Shown here in pieces: positions 1-6,075 of a DNA stretch of 6,459 nucleotides. Source of the stretch: Methanomassiliicoccaceae archaeon. Its GTDB lineage: Archaea > Thermoplasmatota > Thermoplasmata > Methanomassiliicoccales > UBA472. The DNA is taken from positions 1 through 6,459 of the forward strand of contig JACXTO010000157.1 of assembly GCA_016919565.1 (NCBI GenBank). The letters run 5' to 3'. Below the pieces are notes generated by a model. The model was given only the letters and a program-made list of their open reading frames with translations. It was not told the DNA's origin and did no database searches. A program made the translations under genes and the position numbers. Numbering within the stretch: position 1 is the stretch's first letter; each line of letters begins with the position of its first letter.

Positions 1-3000
1 AATGCCGACGCCTCTCGGAAGCGCTTCGCCTCCAGGCGCCTGTCGACCTCCGACCGCTCGCGCAGCGCCGCCTGCAGGTCCGGCCCTTCCAATCCAAGAT
101 CGTGATACTCCGCTTCCAGGTTCCTCAGCTGTTCCAGCACCAGGTCCGTCGCCGCCTGTCCCACCTGGTCGCTCGCCTTCTTGGCCAGCTCGTGCGCTAT
201 GCCGTGGCGGCCCAGCTTGGCATAGTTGGCCGCCTGCCTCAGCAGCTCCTGGGCGGCGATGGTCGCCACCCCGAACATCTGGGCGTCCGCCACCACCGCC
301 TGCGCCTCGGTCATCATCTCCGATGAGCGGTCGCTCATGAGCAACGCCTGGTCCAGCTCGTTCTTCGCCAGCTCTATCGCCCGGAGCGCGTCGTACACCC
401 TGCGCTCCTCCAGCAGCGATTCCGCTTTGGCCAGGATCTGCTGGGCGCCAATCACATCGGAGCCGCTCTCCTTGGCCTTCAGCAGCATGCCGCGGGCCTG
501 CTCCATCTCCTTCTCCGCGCCTTTCACCAGCACATTGAGGATAGATCGCTCCGCCTCCCGTGTGGTGGCCATCACCGGAAGCCATTCCCTCCTCTCCAGC
601 ATGGCATCGGCGGAACCCATGCTCTGCTCTACCTCGGCCGCGTTGAAGCCGAGCCGCTTCGCCACCTGCATCAGGTCCCTGACCGCCGCCACCCGCTTGG
701 GAGCGACGTATGGGGCGACCAGCGTCTCCGCTTCCACGAAGACCTTCGCCGCCACCGGGACCGCCTCCTCGTATCGGCCTTGCTCGAAGAGCCTCTTGGC
801 CACTGCGAGCACCCCGACCACTGAGGACGCATCCAATTGGTTCGCCTCCGCCTCCTTGAGGAGCGCGGTGATCTCAAGAATGCGATCGTAGAGCCGGGTG
901 TAGGCGGAGGTGGACCGCTCCAACGTGGTCTCGGCCTCCTTGAGAATGGAATAGCTCCGTTCCAGGTCGTTCTGGCCGAGCGCCCGGGTCGATTCCTCGG
1001 CCAATCGGTCGGCCTGCAGCACTTCCACCCCGTTCCTGCGGGCGGACGCGATCGCTCGGGAGAGCGCGGTCAGCCGGCGGGTCAGTTCGTCCTTCACTAT
1101 GCTCTGGACATACTGACGCACCTCGGCTGTCAAGGTGAGCGATTCCGCTATGGCGCCACGGCGACGCAGTTCGCTCGCCCGGGCAAGCTTCTCGTTCAGC
1201 ATGACGCTCTCGCAGCCGATGTCCTTGGCGATCGCCAGCAGATGCTTCGTCGTCTCCATCTGCTCCTCCAAGGCCTTCTGCTCGTCCCGGCGGACGGACT
1301 TCAGGGAGTTGGCGGCCAGCTCGTAAGCTTTGGCCGGATTGCCGTTCTTGAGCGCCTCGCTCGCCTGGTCGAGCGCGGGCTTGTGCGCGGAAAGGTCCAA
1401 CGGCCCGCGATAGGCCTCGAAGGTGCGCACCGCATCTGCGATCGTCCTCTCGGCGATCTCCTTGACCTTGGCATCGACCGTGGAGATCACCTCGTCGATC
1501 GATGACTTCACTCCCGAGTAATGGTGAGATTTCACTTTGCCGACGATCTCTTCCAGGGCGGCGCTTTCCGCGGAGACGTCCGCGCCGATCCTCAGCCCCG
1601 AGGTGACGCGCATCTCCGCCCTCATGATATCCCCTCCCAGGCTGGACTGCAATGCCGAATGCACCATGTCCTGCGCCTCGTGGAGGGACCTCACCGCCGA
1701 AACGAAGTCGCGCTTGATTGTCTGCTTCCTCGAGCTCTCCAGCAGCCGCTTCGTCCCTCGGACGTCCACCTGGAGGGCGGTCGCCTCCAGCAGGAGGGAT
1801 TTGGTGCGGGTCAGCTCCGCCTCCACCTCCCGGTATCCTTCTAATGACTTCTCCAGCGCCTTCTCCGCTGTGGCCACGAGCGCGGCCGCTTGCGAGAAGT
1901 CACCCTGGGCCAGCATCTGCCGGGCCTCTTGGAACTTGTCGAGGATGGCGGTGGTATCGGTGCCGGTCTTCTTGGCGATCAGCAGCCGGTCGCGCAATCC
2001 GGAGATCAGGCGGAACAGCTGTTCCATCTCCAGGTTGCCGATTTTCGATTCCAGCACGCGCCACGCGTCCAGCGATTCGATCAGCTTCTCCGAGCGGGCC
2101 AGTTCCCTGCCCTTAGCAACATCGTTCGACAGCAGGGCGATGTCCAGTCCGTACCCCTTGAGGACGGTGGCTCTCTGCTTCATGGAGTCGAACTTCAGGA
2201 ACAGGCCATGGGCGATCGCCGTCCGGGCGTCCTGGTCCGCCCCCTTGAGCAGTTCGAGCGCCGACTCGAACTCCTCCGCCTCCATCGCCTTCCTGGACCT
2301 CCTGACGGTATCGTCGGACTTCACCAGGCTCTGCCCCAGCTCCGCCGCGTTCTCCGCCAGCTCGCCGTAGCGTCTGGTCCGGATCGCGAACTCCCTCTGC
2401 AGGGCCTCACGGACGGCCATCAGGCAATCGTTCAATTTGGCAATGGCATCGGCATGGTTGCCCTGGTCGAGGAAATGGCGCGATTGGGCCAAGAGGGCCT
2501 TCTCCCCACCCATGGCTATGGAGTTCCTCTCGGCCAGGAGGATCAACGATTGCGCCAAAGAGAGCCTGTCGGCCTCCTTGGCATTGGTGAAACGTTCCGA
2601 GGCGTCCCAAAGCTCCCTAGCCTTGGCCAGCGCCGGTTCCAACGCCCCGTCGTTCAGGAGCCCGCGGGCCTTCTCGGCCGAGGCGATTAGGTCACCAGGG
2701 GCGTCCTTCGTATCAAAGAGATGGAGCAGGGCGAGGCTGGAATCGATGATGGACGACACCTTCGCCTTCTTGGACAGCTCCGCCGCCTCCAGGGATTTGG
2801 CGGCCAGGCCCAACGCTTCCTTGTAGTCCTTCTGCTGGTTGGCTTGGCGGCTCTCTTGGAGCAGCTTCTCCGCCTCGGCGGTCTGGGCGTCGAAGGACTT
2901 CGCAGAGGCGATGGCTTTCTCTGACTCTGCCATCTTCTCCTCCGCCTCCTTGCGGTTGCGCGCCGCCTCCTTGGTGCGCTGCTCAAGCTGCCTGGTCAAC

Positions 3001-3029
3001 TGCAGCTGCTTCAGGTAGTCCCCTGTCAC
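1..3029 (-). CDS. Giant alpha-helical tandem-repeat protein of unknown function (3' end beyond window)
   Basis: The frame is open for 1009 codons from a GTG at 3029 to the left edge; I checked each codon and found no stop. The in-frame stop at 3087-3089 leaves GTG 3029 as the first usable start, and a GAGG motif sits 9 bases before it. The protein is rich in Ala, Glu, Leu, Lys and Arg. It has about ten prolines, three tryptophans (141, 323, 816) and two cysteines (202, 606), and shows no signal peptide, membrane segment or Walker A motif. From about residue 30 on it resolves into repeats of about 62 residues (see the repeat entry), so it should be a long helical rod or solenoid, probably cytoplasmic. 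The missing Walker A near the N-terminus argues against SMC or Rad50. It could be a structural, scaffold or chromosome-associated protein, but no function can be assigned. The gene lies downstream of cgi121 on the same strand, 113 bases away, with its own TATA-like sequence. High confidence in the gene, none in its role. Confidence 0.93.
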   Translation of the reverse strand, partial: MTGDYLKQLQLTRQLEQRTKEAARNRKEAEEKMAESEKAIASAKSFDAQTAEAEKLLQESRQANQQKDYKEALGLAAKSLEAAELSKKAKVSSIIDSSLALLHLFDTKDAPGDLIASAEKARGLLNDGALEPALAKARELWDASERFTNAKEADRLSLAQSLILLAERNSIAMGGEKALLAQSRHFLDQGNHADAIAKLNDCLMAVREALQREFAIRTRRYGELAENAAELGQSLVKSDDTVRRSRKAMEAEEFESALELLKGADQDARTAIAHGLFLKFDSMKQRATVLKGYGLDIALLSNDVAKGRELARSEKLIESLDAWRVLESKIGNLEMEQLFRLISGLRDRLLIAKKTGTDTTAILDKFQEARQMLAQGDFSQAAALVATAEKALEKSLEGYREVEAELTRTKSLLLEATALQVDVRGTKRLLESSRKQTIKRDFVSAVRSLHEAQDMVHSALQSSLGGDIMRAEMRVTSGLRIGADVSAESAALEEIVGKVKSHHYSGVKSSIDEVISTVDAKVKEIAERTIADAVRTFEAYRGPLDLSAHKPALDQASEALKNGNPAKAYELAANSLKSVRRDEQKALEEQMETTKHLLAIAKDIGCESVMLNEKLARASELRRRGAIAESLTLTAEVRQYVQSIVKDELTRRLTALSRAIASARRNGVEVLQADRLAEESTRALGQNDLERSYSILKEAETTLERSTSAYTRLYDRILEITALLKEAEANQLDASSVVGVLAVAKRLFEQGRYEEAVPVAAKVFVEAETLVAPYVAPKRVAAVRDLMQVAKRLGFNAAEVEQSMGSADAMLERREWLPVMATTREAERSILNVLVKGAEKEMEQARGMLLKAKESGSDVIGAQQILAKAESLLEERRVYDALRAIELAKNELDQALLMSDRSSEMMTEAQAVVADAQMFGVATIAAQELLRQAANYAKLGRHGIAHELAKKASDQVGQAATDLVLEQLRNLEAEYHDLGLEGPDLQAALRERSEVDRRLEAKRFREASA
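3..2942 (-). repeat. Array of at least 16 degenerate ~62-residue helical repeats within the minus-strand protein
   Basis: Lining up the protein by eye gives a recurring plan: an amphipathic helix ending in a Gly, then x-Asp/Glu-hydrophobic, a second helix of the form A-x2-L-L-x2-A-x2-L-L, a short turn often containing Gly followed by Asp/Asn and an aromatic or hydrophobic residue, and a third helix of the form A-L-x-L-A-x2-A. The turn-aromatic position falls at residues 69, 130, 192, 254, 316, 378, 442, 504, 565/566, 627, 689, 753, 816, 878, 942 and 1004, so spacings are 61-64 and mostly 62. The Gly anchor falls near 112, 174, 232, 294, 356, 420, 482, 543, 605, 667, 731, 794, 856 and 920. In DNA the period is about 186 bases, but the copies are too diverged to be nucleotide repeats. 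The period does not fit TPR (34), HEAT (about 40) or spectrin (about 106). Confidence 0.82.
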
Positions 3030-3058
3030 CCGTGGTCGCCTCGTCCGGTCGCTATCAT
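3026..3058 (-). other. Possible 10-codon leader ORF overlapping the GTG start
   Basis: An ATG at 3058 opens a frame of ten codons (MIATGRGDHG). Its TGA stop at 3028-3026 overlaps the GTG start of the large repeat gene in a GTGA arrangement. If the TATA-like box at 3086-3093 is used, the transcript would start about 5 bases before this ATG. The mini-ORF could therefore be read in a near-leaderless way and couple translation to the big gene. So short a frame can arise by chance, and nothing in its sequence points to a function. Confidence 0.2.
3039..3042 (-). promoter_or_regulatory. Shine-Dalgarno site of the helical-repeat gene
   Basis: GAGG on the minus strand ends 9 bases before the GTG at 3029. 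It supports GTG as the start, because no ATG or TTG occurs in frame between the upstream stop (3087-3089) and this GTG. Confidence 0.6.
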
Positions 3059-3085
3059 CAGTTCCAGATGCAATGCGGAACTGAG

Positions 3086-3093
3086 ATTATATG
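3086..3093 (-). promoter_or_regulatory. Candidate TATA box for the helical-repeat gene
   Basis: The minus strand reads CATATAAT here, in the AT-rich part of the 113-base gap after cgi121. With archaeal spacing of about 26 bases from box centre to start site, transcription would begin near 3063. That leaves a leader of about 34 bases containing the GAGG ribosome-binding site. A second TATA-like string, CTATAAG, lies a little upstream around 3104-3110. No terminator-like T run was seen after cgi121, so readthrough from cgi121 is also possible. Confidence 0.4.
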
Positions 3094-3142
3094 GCAAGTA
3101 GGGCTTATAGCTTGCGCACCAGTTATCCTTTCTGCGGCCGGA

Positions 3143-3631
3143 TCACCGTTTGAGAATATCCACGAAGGCGACCCGCTCCAAAACCAGGTCGCTGGCCCTC
3201 TCGGGACCGAGGGCGTCCATCTCTCCTTTATCCACTCCGAATCGCAGCGCCTTCTCCACGGACGCCTCGAGAACGGAATCGTCGCGCACCAGTTCGAGCG
3301 CCTTGAGCACGTCCTCAACATCGGGACCGAAGAGAACCAGCGCCAATCGCTCCATGCCCTTCCTCATCCCCATCTTCTCCTGCGCCTTGGATATCTGCCG
3401 CTCTCCGGATGCATACAGGAGGCATTCCATGGTGATAGTGTTGCAGGCGTTCCTCTGCTGGTCGAAGGAACGGAGGGCGTGCTCCACCGCGCTCTGGAGA
3501 TGCTCCACACCGCAGATCAGGTCCGCGTTCAACGCCAATACCGATCCGTCCGGCAGGAGCTGCAGGCGCTCCACCGCCTTCCTCGGGTCGGAGATGTGCC
3601 CCTTGGCGCCAACGATCTGGAAATCGGACAT
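3143..3631 (-). CDS. cgi121: KEOPS complex subunit Cgi121 (tRNA t6A37 modification)
   Basis: The product is 162 residues, close to the usual archaeal Cgi121 length of about 150. Family-like stretches are NADLICGVEHLQSAVEHAL (35-53), with the characteristic central block TMECLLYASGERQISKA (67-83) and the C-terminal hydrophobic strand VLERVAFVDILKR (150-162). From memory these match the Methanocaldococcus Cgi121 pattern of a 'W/MEILVRASGQRQI' core and a 'VLEKIALIEL' tail. In the KEOPS complex (Pcc1-Kae1-Bud32-Cgi121) this subunit binds the Bud32 kinase and helps to hold the 3' CCA end of the tRNA, while Kae1 transfers threonylcarbamoyl to A37. It acts in the cytoplasm. The ATG at 3631 follows a strong GAGGTGATT motif, with 12 bases between. 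No other KEOPS subunit gene is in the window. It is divergent from thrB and codirectional with the large repeat gene. Confidence 0.9.
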   Translation of the reverse strand: MSDFQIVGAKGHISDPRKAVERLQLLPDGSVLALNADLICGVEHLQSAVEHALRSFDQQRNACNTITMECLLYASGERQISKAQEKMGMRKGMERLALVLFGPDVEDVLKALELVRDDSVLEASVEKALRFGVDKGEMDALGPERASDLVLERVAFVDILKR

Positions 3632-3642
3632 GCTGGCCTTCG

Positions 3643-3651
3643 AATCACCTC
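3643..3651 (-). promoter_or_regulatory. Strong Shine-Dalgarno-like sequence before cgi121
   Basis: GAGGTGATT on the minus strand matches the archaeal 16S tail complement over its whole length. It ends about 12 bases before the ATG, slightly farther than usual. It can work only if transcription starts upstream of it, which conflicts with the nearest TATA-like box (3655-3664). Confidence 0.5.
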
Positions 3652-3654
3652 GGG

Positions 3655-3664
3655 ATATTTATTA
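3655..3664 (-). promoter_or_regulatory. Candidate TATA box for cgi121
   Basis: The minus strand reads TAATAAATAT, preceded by GCGAAC, which could serve as a BRE. The box centre is about 28 bases before the ATG, which would give a leaderless or nearly leaderless transcript. The good Shine-Dalgarno motif lies between box and start, so either that motif is coincidental or another promoter farther upstream is used. A candidate is the minus-strand GATAAAG around 3727-3733, which overlaps the thrB box. Confidence 0.4.
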
Positions 3665-3720
3665 GTTCGCCGCTCCGTTGCCCGCAGGCACCATTGCGGT
3701 CAGGGCGCTTGGCAGGCCCA

Positions 3721-3734
3721 CGAAAACTTTATCA
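3721..3734 (+). promoter_or_regulatory. Candidate BRE/TATA promoter of the thrB-thrC operon
   Basis: CGAAAA (3721-3726) followed by CTTTATCA (3727-3734) resembles an archaeal BRE plus TATA box. A start site about 26 bases downstream would fall near 3757, giving a leader of about 30 bases to the ATG at 3787. The same TTTATC core occurs before the KaiC-like gene at 6043-6048. Confidence 0.45.
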
Positions 3735-3776
3735 AAGACCATCGTCGTAGGCTGGCCAGTCACGATCGCATCTCAT

Positions 3777-3781
3777 GGTGG
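3777..3781 (+). promoter_or_regulatory. Shine-Dalgarno site that decides the thrB start
   Basis: GGTGG lies 5 bases before the ATG at 3787. An earlier in-frame ATG at 3775 has no such motif in front of it and overlaps this site, so the second ATG is favoured. Confidence 0.5.
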
Positions 3782-3786
3782 AACAA

Positions 3787-4722
3787 ATGTCATCAGACAG
3801 GGTGGAGGTCATCGCCCCGGCTACCATCGCCAACCTGGGTCCTGGGTTCGACGTGTTCGGGATCGCGCTCAAGGAGCCCTACGACGTCATCGGCGCGAGA
3901 CGTGTTAGCGAGCCAGGTGTCATGGTGGTGGAAGTCGTCGGGGTCGGCGCGAACCGCGTTACCTTGGAGGCGAAGCGCAACACCGCTTCCGTCGCCGCCG
4001 CTGAGGTGCTCCGGAAGGCCAACGTGGATTTCGGCCTGGAGCTGAGCCTCAGGAAGGGGGTGCGGCCTTGCAGCGGCATGGGGTCCTCGGGCGCCTCCGC
4101 TGCCGGAGGGGCGTTCGCCGCCAACCTGCTTTTGGACAAGCCATTGCCCATGAGCGACCTGGCGATGTGCGCTGCCAAGGGGGAGCAGGCCTCCTCGGGC
4201 ACGCTGCACGCTGATAACGTGGCGCCGTCATTGTACGGAGGCTTCACGATCATCCGATCTTACCATCCATTGGACGTGGTCCACGTCGTCCCACCCGCCA
4301 ACTTGGGGATCGTGGCCGCCCTGCCGGACGTGATGGTGTCCACCAAGGAAGCGAGGGGATTGTTGCCGAAGAGCGTGGAGATGAGGAAGCTGGTGCATAC
4401 CGTCGGCCACGCATCCTCGTTGGCCGTCGGAATGAGCCTGGGCGACGTCCCGCTCATCGGGCGCAGCGTGTCCGACGTGATCGTGGAGCCGGTCCGCGCG
4501 CCACTGGTGCCCCATCTCAAGGAGGCGGAGGAGGCGGCATTGAAGGCAGGCGCGGTGGCATCGTTCCTTGGAGGATCGGGGCCGTGCGTGGCATCCTTCT
4601 TCGACCTTTCCCTCTCGGACGGAAAAGCGATCGGAGAAGCGGTCCGCCACGTGTTCGAGTCGAAAGGGGTCAAGGTGGAAGTCTGGGTGGACGGTTGGGG
4701 CAAGGGTTGCAGGAGGGTGTGA
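3787..4722 (+). CDS. thrB: Homoserine kinase (ThrB, GHMP family)
   Basis: The enzyme phosphorylates L-homoserine with ATP to O-phospho-L-homoserine in threonine synthesis; it is cytoplasmic. Counting from the ATG at 3787 it has 311 residues, near the usual 300 or so. GHMP motif 1 is PATIANLGPGFDVFG (11-25). Motif 2, the phosphate-binding loop, is RPCSGMGSSGASAAGG (93-108). A conserved HADNVAPSLYGG block lies at 141-152, and the glycine-rich motif 3, LGGSGPC, at 261-267. The IANLGPGFD form and the archaeal context favour homoserine kinase over mevalonate or shikimate kinase, and the thrC gene directly after it makes the call firm. The alternative ATG at 3775 adds four residues (MVEQ); I prefer 3787 because of the GGTGG motif before it. 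It is the first gene of the thrB-thrC operon and divergent from cgi121. No attenuator or leader peptide was seen. Confidence 0.95.
   Translation: MSSDRVEVIAPATIANLGPGFDVFGIALKEPYDVIGARRVSEPGVMVVEVVGVGANRVTLEAKRNTASVAAAEVLRKANVDFGLELSLRKGVRPCSGMGSSGASAAGGAFAANLLLDKPLPMSDLAMCAAKGEQASSGTLHADNVAPSLYGGFTIIRSYHPLDVVHVVPPANLGIVAALPDVMVSTKEARGLLPKSVEMRKLVHTVGHASSLAVGMSLGDVPLIGRSVSDVIVEPVRAPLVPHLKEAEEAALKAGAVASFLGGSGPCVASFFDLSLSDGKAIGEAVRHVFESKGVKVEVWVDGWGKGCRRV
4711..4716 (+). promoter_or_regulatory. Shine-Dalgarno site of thrC inside the end of thrB
   Basis: AGGAGG, continuing as GGTG, lies 7 bases before the thrC ATG. It doubles as the last two Arg codons of thrB. This placement implies that the two genes are translated from one message, probably in a coupled way. 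It also fixes the thrC start at 4724, although the frame stays open upstream to 4568. Confidence 0.85.
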
Positions 4723-4723
4723 G

Positions 4724-5938
4724 ATGCCATACAAGGTGAAATGCTTCGAGTGCGGAAGGGAGGTCACGGACGGGCTGCTCGACAGCTGTCCTACCTGCGG
4801 CGGCCTGCTGAACGTCGAGATGGACCTCTCTCCGTTGAAGGGGAAGACTCTCAAGGACATTCGGAAAGCGCCCATGGGAGTATGGCGCTACGCCCCGTTC
4901 CTCCCGGTCGACCAGAAGAAGGCGGTGAGCCTGCTCGAGGGCGGGACGCCGCTCTACCGATGTCTAGGTTTGGGCGAGAAGCTGGGGATCAAGGACCTCA
5001 GGGTCAAGTACGAGGGCGCCAACCCGACCGGCTCGTTCAAGGACCGGGGGATGACCGTTGGCGTCTCGCGGGCGGTCGAGCTGGGCTGCAAGGTGGTAGG
5101 CTGCGCTTCCACAGGCAACACCTCAGCCTCATTGGCCGCATACGCCGCCAAGGCCGGGCTGGGCTGCGTCGTCCTCCTGCCGTCGGGCAAGGTGGCGCTG
5201 GGCAAGCTGGCCCAGGCCATGTTCTACGGGGCGAAGGTGGTCTCGATAGACGGCAACTTCGACGAGGCGCTCGACATCGTGAGGCGCCTGGCCAAGGAGG
5301 GGCACCTCTACCTGCTCAACTCCATCAATCCCTTCCGCCCGGAGGGGCAGAAGACGGTGGCGTTCGAAATACTGGATCAGCTGGACATGCAGGTGCCAGA
5401 CCGGATCGTGCTGCCGGTGGGGAACGCCGCCAACATATGGGCGGTGTACAAGGCGCTCACCGAGCTCCGCGAGCTGGGCTGGATCGACCGGATGCCCCGA
5501 TTGGTGGGCGTTCAGGCGTCCGGCTCCAACCCCATCTTCAGGGCGTTCGAGGAGGGGAAGCGCGACTTCCAGCCGGTGGACCACCCGGAGACAGTGGCGA
5601 CCGCGATACGAATCGGCAATCCGGCCAGCGGCAGGAAGGCGCTGAAGGCGATCTACGACACCGACGGCGTCGCGGTGGAGGTGACCGACGAGGAGATCAT
5701 CGCCGGGCAGAAGCTGCTCGGCCGGACCGAGGGCATCGGCGTCGAGCCTGCATCGGCCGCCTCGATAGCCGGGGTCATGAAGCTGCGACAGAGCGGGGAG
5801 ATATCCGCGGACGAGCGCATCGTCTGCATCTGCACCGGCAACCTGCTGAAGGACCCGGACACTGTGATCAAGAACTCGGGCGAGATACTGAGGAGCAAGG
5901 CTGATATCGACGCGGTCATCAAGATAATCGCGCGTTGA
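4724..5938 (+). CDS. thrC: Threonine synthase (ThrC) with N-terminal zinc ribbon
   Basis: This PLP enzyme converts O-phosphohomoserine and water to L-threonine and phosphate, the last step of the pathway. The product has 404 residues, normal for the short archaeal type. An N-terminal zinc ribbon carries CFEC (Cys7, Cys10) and CPTC (Cys22, Cys25). The PLP-binding Lys is Lys106 in PTGSFKDRGM (101-110). The STGNTSASLAAY block (129-140) is the typical substrate-loop region. LPVGNAANIWA (230-240) is the glycine/asparagine segment of fold-type II PLP enzymes, and CTGNLLKDPD (370-379) is the C-terminal motif. A frame extending upstream to 4568 overlaps thrB and is not used; the ATG at 4724 follows a perfect AGGAGG. 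The thrB stop and thrC start are one base apart. Related cysteate synthase was considered, but the thrB partner argues for threonine synthase. No terminator with a clear T run follows. Confidence 0.96.
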   Translation: MPYKVKCFECGREVTDGLLDSCPTCGGLLNVEMDLSPLKGKTLKDIRKAPMGVWRYAPFLPVDQKKAVSLLEGGTPLYRCLGLGEKLGIKDLRVKYEGANPTGSFKDRGMTVGVSRAVELGCKVVGCASTGNTSASLAAYAAKAGLGCVVLLPSGKVALGKLAQAMFYGAKVVSIDGNFDEALDIVRRLAKEGHLYLLNSINPFRPEGQKTVAFEILDQLDMQVPDRIVLPVGNAANIWAVYKALTELRELGWIDRMPRLVGVQASGSNPIFRAFEEGKRDFQPVDHPETVATAIRIGNPASGRKALKAIYDTDGVAVEVTDEEIIAGQKLLGRTEGIGVEPASAASIAGVMKLRQSGEISADERIVCICTGNLLKDPDTVIKNSGEILRSKADIDAVIKIIAR

Positions 5939-5995
5939 ACGCTATCCGATGGCAGTGATCTCAATCCGGAACGGTTTCATAAGTTCGATTGTGAT

Positions 5996-6021
5996 AATTG
6001 CGACGGAGCCATTTCGCAATT
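5996..6021. repeat. Perfect 8-base inverted repeat between thrC and the KaiC-like gene
   Basis: AATTGCGA (5996-6003) and TCGCAATT (6014-6021) are exact reverse complements separated by 10 bases. The site is 57 bases after the thrC stop and about 20 bases before the candidate BRE/TATA of the next gene. It could be an operator for a dimeric regulator of the KaiC-like gene or a stem-loop at the end of the thrBC message. No T run follows, so a plain intrinsic terminator is less likely. Confidence 0.45.
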
Positions 6022-6032
6022 CGCCATTCACT

Positions 6033-6049
6033 AGCAAACAGATTTATCC
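6033..6049 (+). promoter_or_regulatory. Candidate BRE/TATA promoter of the KaiC-like gene
   Basis: AGCAAA (6033-6038) may be the BRE and GATTTATCC (6041-6049) the TATA box. The box centre is about 30 bases before the ATG at 6076, and no Shine-Dalgarno motif lies between. The transcript is therefore probably leaderless or carries only a few leader bases. Confidence 0.5.
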
Positions 6050-6075
6050 ATTAAGATGAATGCACTTCCCCTGAC

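Noticed and set aside
226..2690. Four long plus-strand open frames (226-891, 837-1505, 1537-2370, 1890-2690) that could be genes
   Set aside because: They lie opposite the minus-strand repeat gene. Their products are Ser/Ala/Arg- or Gly/Leu/Gln-rich with no recognisable motif, and they overlap each other in different frames. The minus strand carries a single 1009-codon frame with a clear periodic helical pattern, and GC-rich genes lacking certain codons open their antisense frames by chance.
1..3029. The large minus-strand protein as an SMC, Rad50 or similar chromosome ATPase
   Set aside because: No Walker A motif appears near the N-terminus, and the helices are broken by regular turns every ~62 residues and do not form long uninterrupted heptad coils.
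3094..3115. GCAAG ... CTTGC inverted repeat between cgi121 and the repeat gene as a terminator
   Set aside because: The arms are only 5 bases with a 12-base loop and no T run follows, so it is within what chance gives.
3032..4045. Plus-strand open frame of 337 codons across cgi121 and the start of thrB
   Set aside because: It runs antisense to cgi121 and then out of frame through thrB, both of which have clear family motifs. The translation shows no domain.
4568..4723. Upstream extension of thrC to an ATG at 4568
   Set aside because: The extra 52 residues overlap thrB and do not resemble threonine synthase. The zinc ribbon begins right after the ATG at 4724, which has a perfect ribosome-binding site.
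4228..4875. Minus-strand open frame of 215 codons opposite thrB and thrC
   Set aside because: It is antisense to two genes with complete catalytic motifs and is rich in His/Arg/Ser, as expected of a shadow frame.
4741..5904. Plus-strand open frame of 387 codons within thrC
   Set aside because: It is the +1 shadow of thrC: Gly/Arg-rich, without motifs, while the thrC frame carries zinc-ribbon and PLP-binding residues.
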